From positions 558,001 through 622,000 of the forward strand of contig NZ_FONV01000004.1 of the NCBI RefSeq assembly GCF_900113015.1: a stretch of DNA of 64,000 nt, written 5' to 3'. The DNA comes from Actinoplanes philippinensis. GTDB taxonomy: Bacteria > Actinomycetota > Actinomycetes > Mycobacteriales > Micromonosporaceae. Positions 46,744 through 54,609 of the stretch are shown in pieces. The position numbers and the translations under genes were made by a program. Each line of letters opens with the position of its first letter. Positions within the stretch are counted from its first letter, which is position 1. The notes under the pieces were generated by a model that worked only from the letters and a program-made list of their open reading frames with translations, was not told the DNA's origin and did not search any database.

Positions 46744-47187
46744 ATGCCCGGTTCGGGAAGCACACGGACGATCCTCGTCGCGACGCTGATGCTGCTGGCC
46801 GGTTGCGCCTCCTCGGGTGCGGCCGGCAGCGCCGACCTCGCCGGCACGGTGACGGTCGACGGTTTCCGGAAGGTGGACGAGTACCGCAAGGCCGACACCA
46901 CCACGTACTACTTCGTCGGGCCGGCCGGGACGGACCTGCGGACGGCGGTGTCCGCCCGTGACTGGGCACCGAAGCCCGCGCCCAGCGTCCCCGCCGAGAA
47001 CCCCTATCTGTGGGTGCTGACGAGCTCCGCCGACATCGACGGTTACTCCTGCTCGGTGGTGGTCCGGCGGCTACTCCCGAAATTCTCCCGGCTGGCGACC
47101 GGGCTGAGCGCGGACGAGACGAGAGACCTGGCGGCCGGCAAGCTCGACTACGTCGACGTGAGCTCCGTCTGCACGAAGCTCCCCTGA
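46744..47187 (+). CDS. Small lipoprotein of unknown function (147 aa)
   Basis: The N-terminus has a lipoprotein signal with the lipobox LLAGC (Cys20), so it should be acylated and anchored outside the membrane. The mature part has no family I recognise. It contains YRKADTTTYYFVG, LWVLTSSADIDG and a final Cys pair (YSCSVVV, SSVCTK) that could form a disulfide. GAGGAA lies upstream. It ends 19 bp from the convergent SagB-like gene, and I see no functional link to either neighbour. Confidence 0.8.
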   Translation: MPGSGSTRTILVATLMLLAGCASSGAAGSADLAGTVTVDGFRKVDEYRKADTTTYYFVGPAGTDLRTAVSARDWAPKPAPSVPAENPYLWVLTSSADIDGYSCSVVVRRLLPKFSRLATGLSADETRDLAAGKLDYVDVSSVCTKLP

Positions 47188-47205
47188 CTCTCGTGGACGG
47201 GGATC

Positions 47206-48651
47206 TCAGTCCCGGTGCCGCATCAGGCGGACGTCGGCGGGGGCGCCCGGGAGGCCGCCCGGTGTGGAGCGGTAATCGGGGACGCCGACGCAGGTGAAGA
47301 TCATCGCGTCGAGCGGGGCGCCGACGAGTGCGGGGATCTCGCTGTCCAGGAAGGTCATGCCGGTGGCGCTCGCGCCCATCGCATACGCCAGCAGGTGCAG
47401 GCGGCCCTCGACCAGGCCGGCGGCCAGCTGGGCGGCACGGTACCCGCGGTCGGTCAGGCTCGCCACGTCGGCCGCGGTGATCACGACGAAGGCGGCGTCC
47501 CGGCTCAGGCCCTGGTCCAGGGTCACCCGGTACAGCTCCTCGCGCCGGCTGCCCGCGTGCACCGGGGTGTCGAGGTCGGGCCACCGGTAGACGCCCGGCG
47601 GCACCCCGTCGACGTCGTGGACCGCCACGAACTGGGGCAGGTCGATGCCGCGTACGGCCACCCGCAGGCCGGTGGTGAGAACCTCGCCCGGTACGCCGCG
47701 GGTCGGGTCCATCCGTCGTTGTGAGCCGCGGGTGAGCACGACCGTCTCGACCGGGCCGGCCGTGGTGCCCGGCGCGTCGACCGGCTCACCGGCGGGCCAC
47801 GGGGCGCCCAGCACCTGACCGTCACCGGCCCGCTGCGCCGCCGTGACCAGCGGGAACTCCAGCGGATGCGGGTCGACCTCACCGCTTGCCGCGGCACCGG
47901 CCGGGGTCAGCGCGGGCTCCCGCGAGTCCAGGCCGACGACGGCGACGGGCCATTCGTGGACGCCGTCCGCACCGACCAGCTCGGTGACAACCCGGTCGGG
48001 GAAGGTGGTCCACAGCCGGGCCGGGATCCCCGCCGACCAGGCCAGCGCCAGCGTCTGGGCCAGCATGGTGCCCGCGTCCCAGTAGACGTGCCGGTAGCCG
48101 CGCTCGCGATAGCGCCAGCCGGTCCGCCACGGGACGCCGGTGACCACGATCGCCGCGCCACCGCCGGACGGCGCGGGCGCGACCCGGACCAGGGCGTGTC
48201 CGGCCGGGTCGTACCAGTGCACGCCGGCCGGGAGCCCCCGGTGCCCGTCCGGGACGAGCACGTACAGCTCGAGCGGGAAACGGCCACCGGCCGAACCGGC
48301 CGCGCGGAACAGGTGGGTGATCCCGTTGGGGCGCGTGGAGGTACGCACGACGCCCGCCGACAGGTGCAGCAGCCGGGCCAGGTGCGGCAGGTCGACATCC
48401 GCGGCCGCGACCCGGGCGGCGCCGGCCAGCACGTCGACGGTCGACGCCCCGGTGGACGGCAGGTCACGGGGCAGTTCGACGCGCGGCAGATCGTCGCCGT
48501 AACGCTTGTGGAACAGCGGGAAACGGTCGAAGTCGTTCGGTTTCAGGTCGAGGACCAGGCGTGGATCGGAGATGACGTCGTCCCACTCGCGTCCCGGCTC
48601 GTAGGAGGTCAGCCTGTGCAGGATCTGCGTCACGGTCTCCACCGCCCCCAC
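47206..48651 (-). CDS. Tandem SagB-type nitroreductase-fold oxidoreductase (481 aa)
   Basis: It starts with GTG 48651 (GTG 48642 is possible). Two nitroreductase-like halves are seen. The first (about 60-245) has LARLLHLSAGVVRT, FPLELYVLVP, GVHWYDPAGHALV and VYWDAGTMLAQTLALAWSAGI. The second (about 290-470) has GVYRWPDL, DAAFVVITAA, YRAAQLAAGLVEGRLHLLAYAMGASATG and MTFLDSEIP. SagB-type enzymes are FMN-dependent and best known for oxidising azolines in modified peptides, but many actinobacterial members stand alone, as here: no precursor peptide or cyclodehydratase is adjacent. Its substrate is unknown. The FMN-binding residues cannot be confirmed by eye in the first half. Confidence 0.8.
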   Translation of the reverse strand: MGAVETVTQILHRLTSYEPGREWDDVISDPRLVLDLKPNDFDRFPLFHKRYGDDLPRVELPRDLPSTGASTVDVLAGAARVAAADVDLPHLARLLHLSAGVVRTSTRPNGITHLFRAAGSAGGRFPLELYVLVPDGHRGLPAGVHWYDPAGHALVRVAPAPSGGGAAIVVTGVPWRTGWRYRERGYRHVYWDAGTMLAQTLALAWSAGIPARLWTTFPDRVVTELVGADGVHEWPVAVVGLDSREPALTPAGAAASGEVDPHPLEFPLVTAAQRAGDGQVLGAPWPAGEPVDAPGTTAGPVETVVLTRGSQRRMDPTRGVPGEVLTTGLRVAVRGIDLPQFVAVHDVDGVPPGVYRWPDLDTPVHAGSRREELYRVTLDQGLSRDAAFVVITAADVASLTDRGYRAAQLAAGLVEGRLHLLAYAMGASATGMTFLDSEIPALVGAPLDAMIFTCVGVPDYRSTPGGLPGAPADVRLMRHRD

Positions 48652-48709
48652 AGTAGGCCCATCACGGCCGCGCGGCGGCGATCGGGGTCGGACGGCTCCG
48701 AGGGACGCG

Positions 48710-49369
48710 TTACGGGCGGACCAGTCCGCTCCGGTACGCCATCATCACCAGCTGGGCGCGGTCGCGGGCGCCCAGCTTCGTCATCGCCCGGTTGACGTGG
48801 GTCTTGACGGTCAACGGCGACACGTACAGCCGGCCGGCGACCTCGTCGTTGGACAGGCCCTGCGCCACCAGCGTGAGGATCTCCCGTTCCCGGCCGGTGA
48901 GCTGCTCCAGCGCCACCGGGGCGGGCCGGGCCGGCGCCGGCTGGTCGAGGAACTGGGTGATCAGGGCCTGGGTGGCGTTCGGCGACAGCAGTGCCTCGCC
49001 GCGCGCCACGGTCCGGATGCCGTCCAGCAGGTCGGCGGGTTCGACCCCCTTGCTGAGGAAGCCGCTCGCCCCGGCCCGCAGCGCCCGGAGCACGTTCTCG
49101 TCGATCTCGAACGTGGTCAGGACCAGCACACGTACCCCGGTCAGCTCCTCGTCCGTGGTGATCAACCGGGTCGCCTCGATGCCGTCCAGCTCCGGCATGC
49201 GGATGTCCATCAGGACCACGTCGGCGCGGGTCGCCCGCGCCAGGGCGACCGCTTCGGCGCCGGTGGTGGCCGTGCCGACCACCGTCAGGTCGTCGGCCGA
49301 GTCGATCAGCACCCGGAACCCGGCGAGGATCAGTTTCTGGTCGTCGGCCAGCAGCACCCGGATCGTCAC
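48710..49369 (-). CDS. NarL/FixJ-family response regulator (219 aa)
   Basis: The receiver domain (1-120) has the acidic pair in LLADDQKL, the phosphoacceptor Asp in VVLMDIRMPELDG (about 54), a Thr in VLVLTTFE and the Lys in GFLSKGV. The C-terminal LuxR-type helix-turn-helix has LTGREREILTLVAQGLSNDEVAGRLYVSPLTVKTHVNRAMTKLG (about 152). Its start overlaps the stop of the upstream histidine kinase gene by four bases, so the pair is co-translated. The divergently encoded ABC exporter (50,661) is the likely target. Confidence 0.96.
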   Translation of the reverse strand: MTIRVLLADDQKLILAGFRVLIDSADDLTVVGTATTGAEAVALARATRADVVLMDIRMPELDGIEATRLITTDEELTGVRVLVLTTFEIDENVLRALRAGASGFLSKGVEPADLLDGIRTVARGEALLSPNATQALITQFLDQPAPARPAPVALEQLTGREREILTLVAQGLSNDEVAGRLYVSPLTVKTHVNRAMTKLGARDRAQLVMMAYRSGLVRP

Positions 49370-50514
49370 GCCGGGTCGCCCGGAACGGGGAGCAGCGCAT
49401 GCACCACGAAGCGGCCGTCAGCGAATCCGGCGGAGAGCCGGCCGCCCAGCGCCACCGCCCGTTCCCGCATGCCGGCCAGGCCGTATCCGTCACCGGACGG
49501 CCCGCCGGTGGCCCGGTTGCCGACGGTGATCTCGAGCGTGTCGGCCGTGAATCGCAGGCGCAGCGCGGCACGGCCGTCCGGCGCATACTTGTGCGCGTTG
49601 GTCAGCGACTCCTGGACGATGCGGTACGCCGCCAGGTCCACCGCCGCCGGCAGCGCCCTCGCCCGGCCGTCCCGCACGTGCTCCACCCGTAGTCCCGCCC
49701 CGGCCAGCTGATCGATCAGCTCGGGCAGGTGCTCCAGTCCGCGGACCGGCTCCTCGGCCGTACCGTCCGGAAGCCGCGGGTCCCGCAGCACGCCGAGCAC
49801 TGTGGACAGCTCGGTGAGCACGGTCCGGCTCGCCCGCCGCACGTGTGCCAGCGACTCCTCGGCCTGGTCCGGCCGGCTGCGCAGCACGTGCGCGGCGACA
49901 CCGGCCTGCACATTGATCATCGCTATATTGTGCGCGACCACATCATGCAGCTCGCGGGCGATCCGCAGACGCTCCTCGATCACCCGCCGCCGGCTCTCCT
50001 GCTCCCTGTCGAGTTCGGTCCGGCGGTCTCGCTCCCGCACCTCGGCGAGATACGCCCGGCGGGTGCGGATCACGTCGCCGACGGCCACGACCAGCCCGGC
50101 CGAGGCGACGATCGCCACCGCCTCGGGGCCGGCGGTGGAACCGGCGGCGAGAGCGACGGCGCCTCCGGCCACCAGCCCGGACGGCCAGGCGACCGCCCGC
50201 CGGCACCGGGTCGCCACCGTGTACAAGCAGAGCAGGCAGGCGAGCGCGGCGGCCGGCAGCGACCGCGGCACGGCCGTGGTGAGAAGCGTCAGCACCACCG
50301 ACGCCCCGAACACCGGCAGCGGCCGACGCCTGCGGAACGTGACCAGCGCCAGCGCGCACACCGCCACGGCGGCCTCCCGCCAGTCCTGGCGGGGCTGCGG
50401 GTGACCCCCACCGGCATCGGCCACGGCGACGACGAACGGCGCCCCGAACAGCACGACCCCCACGGCGGCGTCCAGCAGCTGCGGACGCCAGCTGTCCCAG
50501 CGGGAGAGATGCAT
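49366..50514 (-). CDS. Sensor histidine kinase, HisKA_3 type (382 aa)
   Basis: ATG 50514 (MHLSRWDSW) is chosen; an in-frame ATG at 50592 adds 26 basic residues without support. Five or six membrane helices fill residues about 15-150 (LLDAAVGVVLFGAPFVVAVA and others), so the sensor is membrane-embedded with no large outside domain. The phosphoacceptor His is in RIARELHDVVAHNIAMI, and the ATPase lobe shows DLAAYRIVQESLTNAHKYAP and GDGYGLAGMRERAVALGG. It pairs with the response regulator at 48,710. The stimulus is unknown; small kinases of this layout next to ABC exporters often sense cell-envelope stress. Confidence 0.94.
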   Translation of the reverse strand: MHLSRWDSWRPQLLDAAVGVVLFGAPFVVAVADAGGGHPQPRQDWREAAVAVCALALVTFRRRRPLPVFGASVVLTLLTTAVPRSLPAAALACLLCLYTVATRCRRAVAWPSGLVAGGAVALAAGSTAGPEAVAIVASAGLVVAVGDVIRTRRAYLAEVRERDRRTELDREQESRRRVIEERLRIARELHDVVAHNIAMINVQAGVAAHVLRSRPDQAEESLAHVRRASRTVLTELSTVLGVLRDPRLPDGTAEEPVRGLEHLPELIDQLAGAGLRVEHVRDGRARALPAAVDLAAYRIVQESLTNAHKYAPDGRAALRLRFTADTLEITVGNRATGGPSGDGYGLAGMRERAVALGGRLSAGFADGRFVVHALLPVPGDPA

Positions 50515-50660
50515 GCGAGGACTGTACGGCCGGCGGGCCCGGCATCCGCCTCGTCCTGCCGTGGTATTTCGGCGGCGCTCCGCATACGTCAACCGTGGTA
50601 GGGCGACGGCCCGCGCCGGAACGACGCCGACTACCGCCTCGCCCGGCCAGCCTGGTCGGC

Positions 50661-51566
50661 ATGATCGACGTCAAGGATCTGACCAAACGCTACGGCGCCC
50701 TGACCGCGGTGGACGGCTTGTCGTTCCGCGTACGCCCGGGGGTGGTGACCGGGTTCCTCGGCCCCAACGGCGCCGGGAAGTCGACGACCCTGCGGATGAT
50801 CGTGGGCCTGGACCGGCCCACCGCGGGCACGGCGACGATCGACGGACGGCCCTACGCCCGGCTCGCCGCCCCGCTGCGGCAGGTGGGCACACTGCTCGAC
50901 GCCACAGCCGTTCACCCCGGGCGTACGGCCCACCACCACCTGTCGGCGCTGGCGGCCACGGCCGGCGTCGGGCGGTCACGCGTCGACGAGGTGATCGGCC
51001 TGGCCGGGCTGGACTCGTCGGCGCACCGGCGGGCCGGCGGCTTCTCCCTCGGCATGGGACAGCGGCTCGGCATCGCCGCCGCCCTGCTCGCCGACCCGCC
51101 GGTGCTGATCCTGGACGAGCCGGTGAACGGGCTGGATCCGGACGGCATCCGGTGGATCCGGGATCTGATGCGCGGCCTCGCCGCCGAGGGCCGCACGGTG
51201 TTCGTCTCCTCGCACCTGATGAGCGAGATGGCGCTGACCGCCGGGCACCTGATCGTCGTCGGTCACGGCCGGCTCCTCGCCGACGAGCCGCTCGCCGACT
51301 TCATCACCCGGGCGGAGCTCGACACGGTGCTGGTCCGTACGTCGGAGCCGGACCGGCTGCACCGGATGCTCGCCGGTCCGGAGGTGACCGTCACCGCCGT
51401 GGACCGGGGGGTCTTCGAGGTGGCCGGGCTGGACGCCCAGCAGATCGGCGATCGTGCCGCGGCCGCCGGGGTCACCCTGCACGAGCTGTCGACTCGCCGG
51501 GCCAGCCTGGAGGACGCCTTCATGCGCCTGACCCGGGACGCCCACGACCACCGGGAGAACGCGTGA
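50661..51566 (+). CDS. ABC transporter ATP-binding protein (301 aa)
   Basis: ATG 50661 gives the standard MIDVKDLTKRYG start. Walker A is GPNGAGKST (about 38). The signature region is shifted to GGFSLGMGQRLGIA, a common form in ABC-2 exporters related to drug and bacitracin resistance. Walker B is VLILDEPVNGLDP, and the His loop is FVSSHLM. About 80 extra residues at the C-terminus are usual for this subfamily. It energises the permease encoded by the overlapping next gene. It is divergent from the kinase/regulator pair, which is the usual arrangement for a regulated exporter. Confidence 0.95.
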   Translation: MIDVKDLTKRYGALTAVDGLSFRVRPGVVTGFLGPNGAGKSTTLRMIVGLDRPTAGTATIDGRPYARLAAPLRQVGTLLDATAVHPGRTAHHHLSALAATAGVGRSRVDEVIGLAGLDSSAHRRAGGFSLGMGQRLGIAAALLADPPVLILDEPVNGLDPDGIRWIRDLMRGLAAEGRTVFVSSHLMSEMALTAGHLIVVGHGRLLADEPLADFITRAELDTVLVRTSEPDRLHRMLAGPEVTVTAVDRGVFEVAGLDAQQIGDRAAAAGVTLHELSTRRASLEDAFMRLTRDAHDHRENA

Positions 51567-52336
51567 TGTCCGAGGTCACCTTCGTCCGGGTGCTGCGCTT
51601 CGAGTGGATCAAATTCCGGTCGCTGCGCTCGTCCTGGCTCACCCTGGCCGTCGCCGTCGCCGTCTTCATCGGCCTGGGACTGTTCACCACCTGGTTCGTC
51701 TTCGTCTCCGGCGCCGACAGTGCGGCGGCTCTCGACGCGGTCACCGCCGCCCTCTCCGGCAGCGCCCTGTCCGTGCTGATCGTCGGCGTGCTCGGGGTGC
51801 TGGTGATGACCGGCGAGTACAGCACCGGGACGATCCGCTCCTCGCTCACCGCCGTACCGCGCCGCATGCCGTTGCTCGCCGCCAAGGCGGTCGTGTTCGC
51901 CACCGTGGTCTACACGCTGATGCTGGCCGCCACGGTGGTCACCGTCGTGGCGGGGCAGCGGGTCATCGGCGCCGCCGGCGTTTCGCTCGCCGATGCGGGG
52001 ACGATCCGGGCGATCCTCGGCAGTACCGCCTACGTGACCGGCGCGGGGTTGCTCGGCCTGTTCCTCGGGGGCGTGCTGCGGTCGACGGCGGGCTCGCTCA
52101 CCGCCTTCTTCGTGGTGACGTTCCTGATGACCCTGGTCAGCCGGCTGATCCTGTCGCAGGGCTGGCGGGAGAGCGCCGGCCGGTTCCTGCCCTCGGCGGC
52201 GGGTGAGGCCATGGGCGCCACGATGCAGCTCCCGGATGCCCTCACCCCCGGGCAGGGCGGCCTGGTCTTCGCCGGATACGTCCTGCTCGCCGGAGGCGCG
52301 GCCGCCTGGCGGATGACCCGCTCGGACGCCACCTGA
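51566..52336 (+). CDS. ABC-2 type transporter permease (256 aa)
   Basis: ATG 51566 shares a base with the ATPase stop (a GTG three bases earlier is possible), so translation is coupled; GGGAG lies eight bases upstream. The protein opens with FEWIKFRSLRSSWLTL, typical of ABC-2 permeases, and has six hydrophobic spans (for example LAVAVAVFIGLGLFTTWFVF, ALSVLIVGVLGVLVMTGEYS and FVVTFLMTLVSRLIL). TGEYSTGTIRSSL is a conserved loop of the family. It forms the membrane channel of the exporter. The cargo is unknown; a lipid, peptide or drug is possible. Confidence 0.93.
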   Translation: MSEVTFVRVLRFEWIKFRSLRSSWLTLAVAVAVFIGLGLFTTWFVFVSGADSAAALDAVTAALSGSALSVLIVGVLGVLVMTGEYSTGTIRSSLTAVPRRMPLLAAKAVVFATVVYTLMLAATVVTVVAGQRVIGAAGVSLADAGTIRAILGSTAYVTGAGLLGLFLGGVLRSTAGSLTAFFVVTFLMTLVSRLILSQGWRESAGRFLPSAAGEAMGATMQLPDALTPGQGGLVFAGYVLLAGGAAAWRMTRSDAT

Positions 52337-52349
52337 GGCCGGCGCGGGC

Positions 52350-53264
52350 TCACCCCCGCGGGTCGTCGCCGAAGCCGTGGGCGGCCTCGCGCAGATGGGT
52401 GAGGAACCGGGTGACCGCGGGCGGGACGGCCCGGCCGGCGACGGTGGCGGCGAAGACGCGGCGGACCGACTCGTCGTCGGCGTGCAGGCGCAGCAGCGCG
52501 ATGTCGGCCGGTGTGCCGCGCATCGCCAGGGCGGGCACGAGCGCGACGCCGAGCCCGGCCGCGACACAGCCGAGCTTGCCGGTCCACTCGGCCGCGACGA
52601 TGTCGATCCGTGGCTGGAAACCGCTGGGCAGGCTGGCGCGCAGCAGCGTGTCCTCGGCGTTCGCCGAACCGACGACGAACGCGTCCTCGGCCAGCTCGGC
52701 GAGCCGCACGACCCGCCGCCGGGCCAGCCGGTGCCCCCGGGACACCGCCACGAGCAGCCGTTCGTCGAGCAGGTGATGCAGGTCGACGTGGCCGCCGCCG
52801 ATCGGCCCGGCCGGCGACGAGCTGACCACCACCACGTCGGCGGCGCCCGCGGTGAGACGGTCCAGCAGTCCGGGCGTCAACCCCTCGATCAAGGACAGGG
52901 CGACATGGGGGTACGCGGAGCGGAACGACGCCAGAGCGCGGGGAACGAGCGCCGCCACGGCGGTGGGGAAGGCGCCGACGCGTAACCGGCCGGCGTCGAG
53001 GCGGTGCAGGTCGTCGAGGCTCTGCTGGGCGGTGGCCAGCCGGTCCAGGATCGCCTCCGCATGCGGCAACAGGACGCGGCCCTGCTCGGTGAGCGCCACG
53101 CCACGGGGCAGGCGGTCGAAGACCCGGACCCCCAGATCGGTCTCCAGGGCCGCGATCTGTCGCGACACCGCCGACTGGGTGAACCGCAGCTGCCGGGCGG
53201 CGGCGGTGATCGAGCCGCTGCGCGCGACGGTCCGGAACACCTGCAGCAGTTGGGTCTCCACCAC
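52350..53264 (-). CDS. LysR-family transcriptional regulator (304 aa)
   Basis: It starts with GTG 53264 (a second GTG directly follows). The N-terminal helix-turn-helix reads VFRTVARSGSITAAARQLRFTQSAVSRQIAALE and is followed by FDRLPRGVALTEQG. The effector domain covers about 90-290. It is divergent from the hydroxyacid-dehydrogenase/RidA pair with a 76-bp gap that holds a 13-bp direct repeat, so it most likely controls that pair and itself. The ligand is unknown. Confidence 0.95.
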   Translation of the reverse strand: MVETQLLQVFRTVARSGSITAAARQLRFTQSAVSRQIAALETDLGVRVFDRLPRGVALTEQGRVLLPHAEAILDRLATAQQSLDDLHRLDAGRLRVGAFPTAVAALVPRALASFRSAYPHVALSLIEGLTPGLLDRLTAGAADVVVVSSSPAGPIGGGHVDLHHLLDERLLVAVSRGHRLARRRVVRLAELAEDAFVVGSANAEDTLLRASLPSGFQPRIDIVAAEWTGKLGCVAAGLGVALVPALAMRGTPADIALLRLHADDESVRRVFAATVAGRAVPPAVTRFLTHLREAAHGFGDDPRG

Positions 53265-53266
53265 GA

Positions 53267-53292
53267 CATGCTATCCACGCATGGCATCCATG
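53267..53292. promoter_or_regulatory. 13-bp direct repeat in the LysR divergent promoter
   Basis: Two adjacent 13-mers (53267-53279, 53280-53292) match at 10 of 13 positions, sharing CATG and ATCCA. They sit immediately before the LysR start, where an autoregulatory site is expected. Confidence 0.45.
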
Positions 53293-53340
53293 CCGGACAC
53301 TCGTTGGTCGCATGGCCCGGTGGCTTCTACGGTGGTGCCC

Positions 53341-54162
53341 GTGACGAGGATCGCGGTCCTGGGGACCGGACACATGGGATCGGCAATCGTGCGGCGGCTG
53401 GTGGCGACGGGTCATCGGGTCACGGTGTGGAACCGCACTGCGGAGAAGGCGACACCGCTGGCCGGACTGGACATCGGCATCGCCGCGACACCCGCCGCGG
53501 CCGTCGCCGGGGCCGAGCTGGTGATCACGATGCTGACCGACGCGGCGGCGGTCGAGGCCGCGCTCCTCGGCCCCGGCGACACCGCCGCGGTGGCGGCTCT
53601 CCGGCCGGGCACGGTGGTGGTGCAGATGTCGACGATCGGGCCGGACGAGATGCGTACGCTCGCCGCCCGGATGCCCCCGGGCGTGCCGGTCCTCGACGCT
53701 CCGGTCGGCGGCAGCGTCGGCGCGGCCGGGACCGGCACGCTCGCGATCTTCGCCGGCGGCTCCCCCGACGTGCTCGGCCTGGCCGAGCCGCTGCTGCGCG
53801 ACCTGGGCGCCGTACACCACTGTGGCCCGATCGGCGCCGGGTCGGCCCTGAAGCTCGTGGTCAACGCGGCGATGATCACCTCGATCGGCGCGTTGCACGA
53901 CACCCTCGCCGTCGCCGGCGCGGTCGGCGTCGACCCGGCGATCGCCCTCCAGGCGCTCGCGGCCGGCCCCCTGGACAGGGCGGTCCAGCGGGCGACGGCG
54001 ACCGGCGCGTCGTTCGCCATCGCGCTGGCCGCCAAGGACCTCCGGCTCGCCCTGCGCGACGTGCCGGCGGCCCCCGTGACGGCCGCCGCCCTGGACCTGC
54101 TGCACGCCGCCGCCGACCCGGCCGCGGACATCGCCACCCTGATCGACCTGGAGACCCGTTGA
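53341..54162 (+). CDS. NAD(P)-binding beta-hydroxyacid dehydrogenase family protein (273 aa)
   Basis: It starts with GTG 53341, giving TRIAVLGTGHMGSAIVRRLVATGHRVTVWNRT, the Rossmann fingerprint of the 6-phosphogluconate/3-hydroxyisobutyrate dehydrogenase superfamily. VLDAPVGGSVGAAGTGTLAIFAGG is the substrate-binding motif, and GAGSALKLVVNA carries the catalytic Lys (about 162), which separates it from the imine-reductase-like enzyme at 32,883. It should oxidise a short hydroxyacid or reduce the matching semialdehyde. Its stop overlaps the start of the RidA-like gene. LysR control is likely. Confidence 0.9.
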   Translation: MTRIAVLGTGHMGSAIVRRLVATGHRVTVWNRTAEKATPLAGLDIGIAATPAAAVAGAELVITMLTDAAAVEAALLGPGDTAAVAALRPGTVVVQMSTIGPDEMRTLAARMPPGVPVLDAPVGGSVGAAGTGTLAIFAGGSPDVLGLAEPLLRDLGAVHHCGPIGAGSALKLVVNAAMITSIGALHDTLAVAGAVGVDPAIALQALAAGPLDRAVQRATATGASFAIALAAKDLRLALRDVPAAPVTAAALDLLHAAADPAADIATLIDLETR

Positions 54163-54569
54163 ACCTGACCCTGGACAATCCGCCGACGGTCGCCGCGCCA
54201 TTCGGTGACCGGTTCGCCCACGTCGCCCGCCTCGAACTCGACGGTGGCGCGCTGCTCCTGCTCGCCGGGCAGGTGGCCGTCGACGACACCGGCGCGGTCG
54301 TCGCGCCCGGCGACGCCGGCGCACAGGCCGAGCGCGTCTTCGAGATCATCGGTGGGATCCTGGCCGCCCACGGAGCGGGCCTCGCCGACGTCATGCACGT
54401 CCGGACGTTCATGACCAGCCTGGACGATCTACCGGCGTACGGCGCGGTACGCCGCAGGCTGTTCCCGGCCGCCACCCCACCGGCCAGCACGACGGTGGAG
54501 GTCAGCCGGCTGTTCCTGCCCGGCGCGGTGCTGGAGGTGGAGGTCACCGCGGCGGTCGGGCGCCGCTGA
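54159..54569 (+). CDS. RidA/YjgF-family protein (136 aa)
   Basis: It begins with TTG 54159, overlapping the upstream stop (TTGA). It has the RidA-type pattern LLLAGQVAVDDTGAVV, QAERVFEIIGGILAAHGAGLADVMHVRTFMTSLDD, PASTTVEVSRLFLPGAVLEVEVTA. The Arg that binds the substrate carboxylate in true RidA enamine deaminases (usually in an R-xx-xx-v/t strand) seems replaced near TTVEVSRL, so a different subgroup is possible. Pairing with a dehydrogenase suggests clearance of an imine/enamine or a small-acid pathway. Confidence 0.88.
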   Translation: MNLTLDNPPTVAAPFGDRFAHVARLELDGGALLLLAGQVAVDDTGAVVAPGDAGAQAERVFEIIGGILAAHGAGLADVMHVRTFMTSLDDLPAYGAVRRRLFPAATPPASTTVEVSRLFLPGAVLEVEVTAAVGRR

Positions 54570-54609
54570 GGGTCGATGGCGCCGGCCGCCGTCGGGTATC
54601 CCTGAAGGC

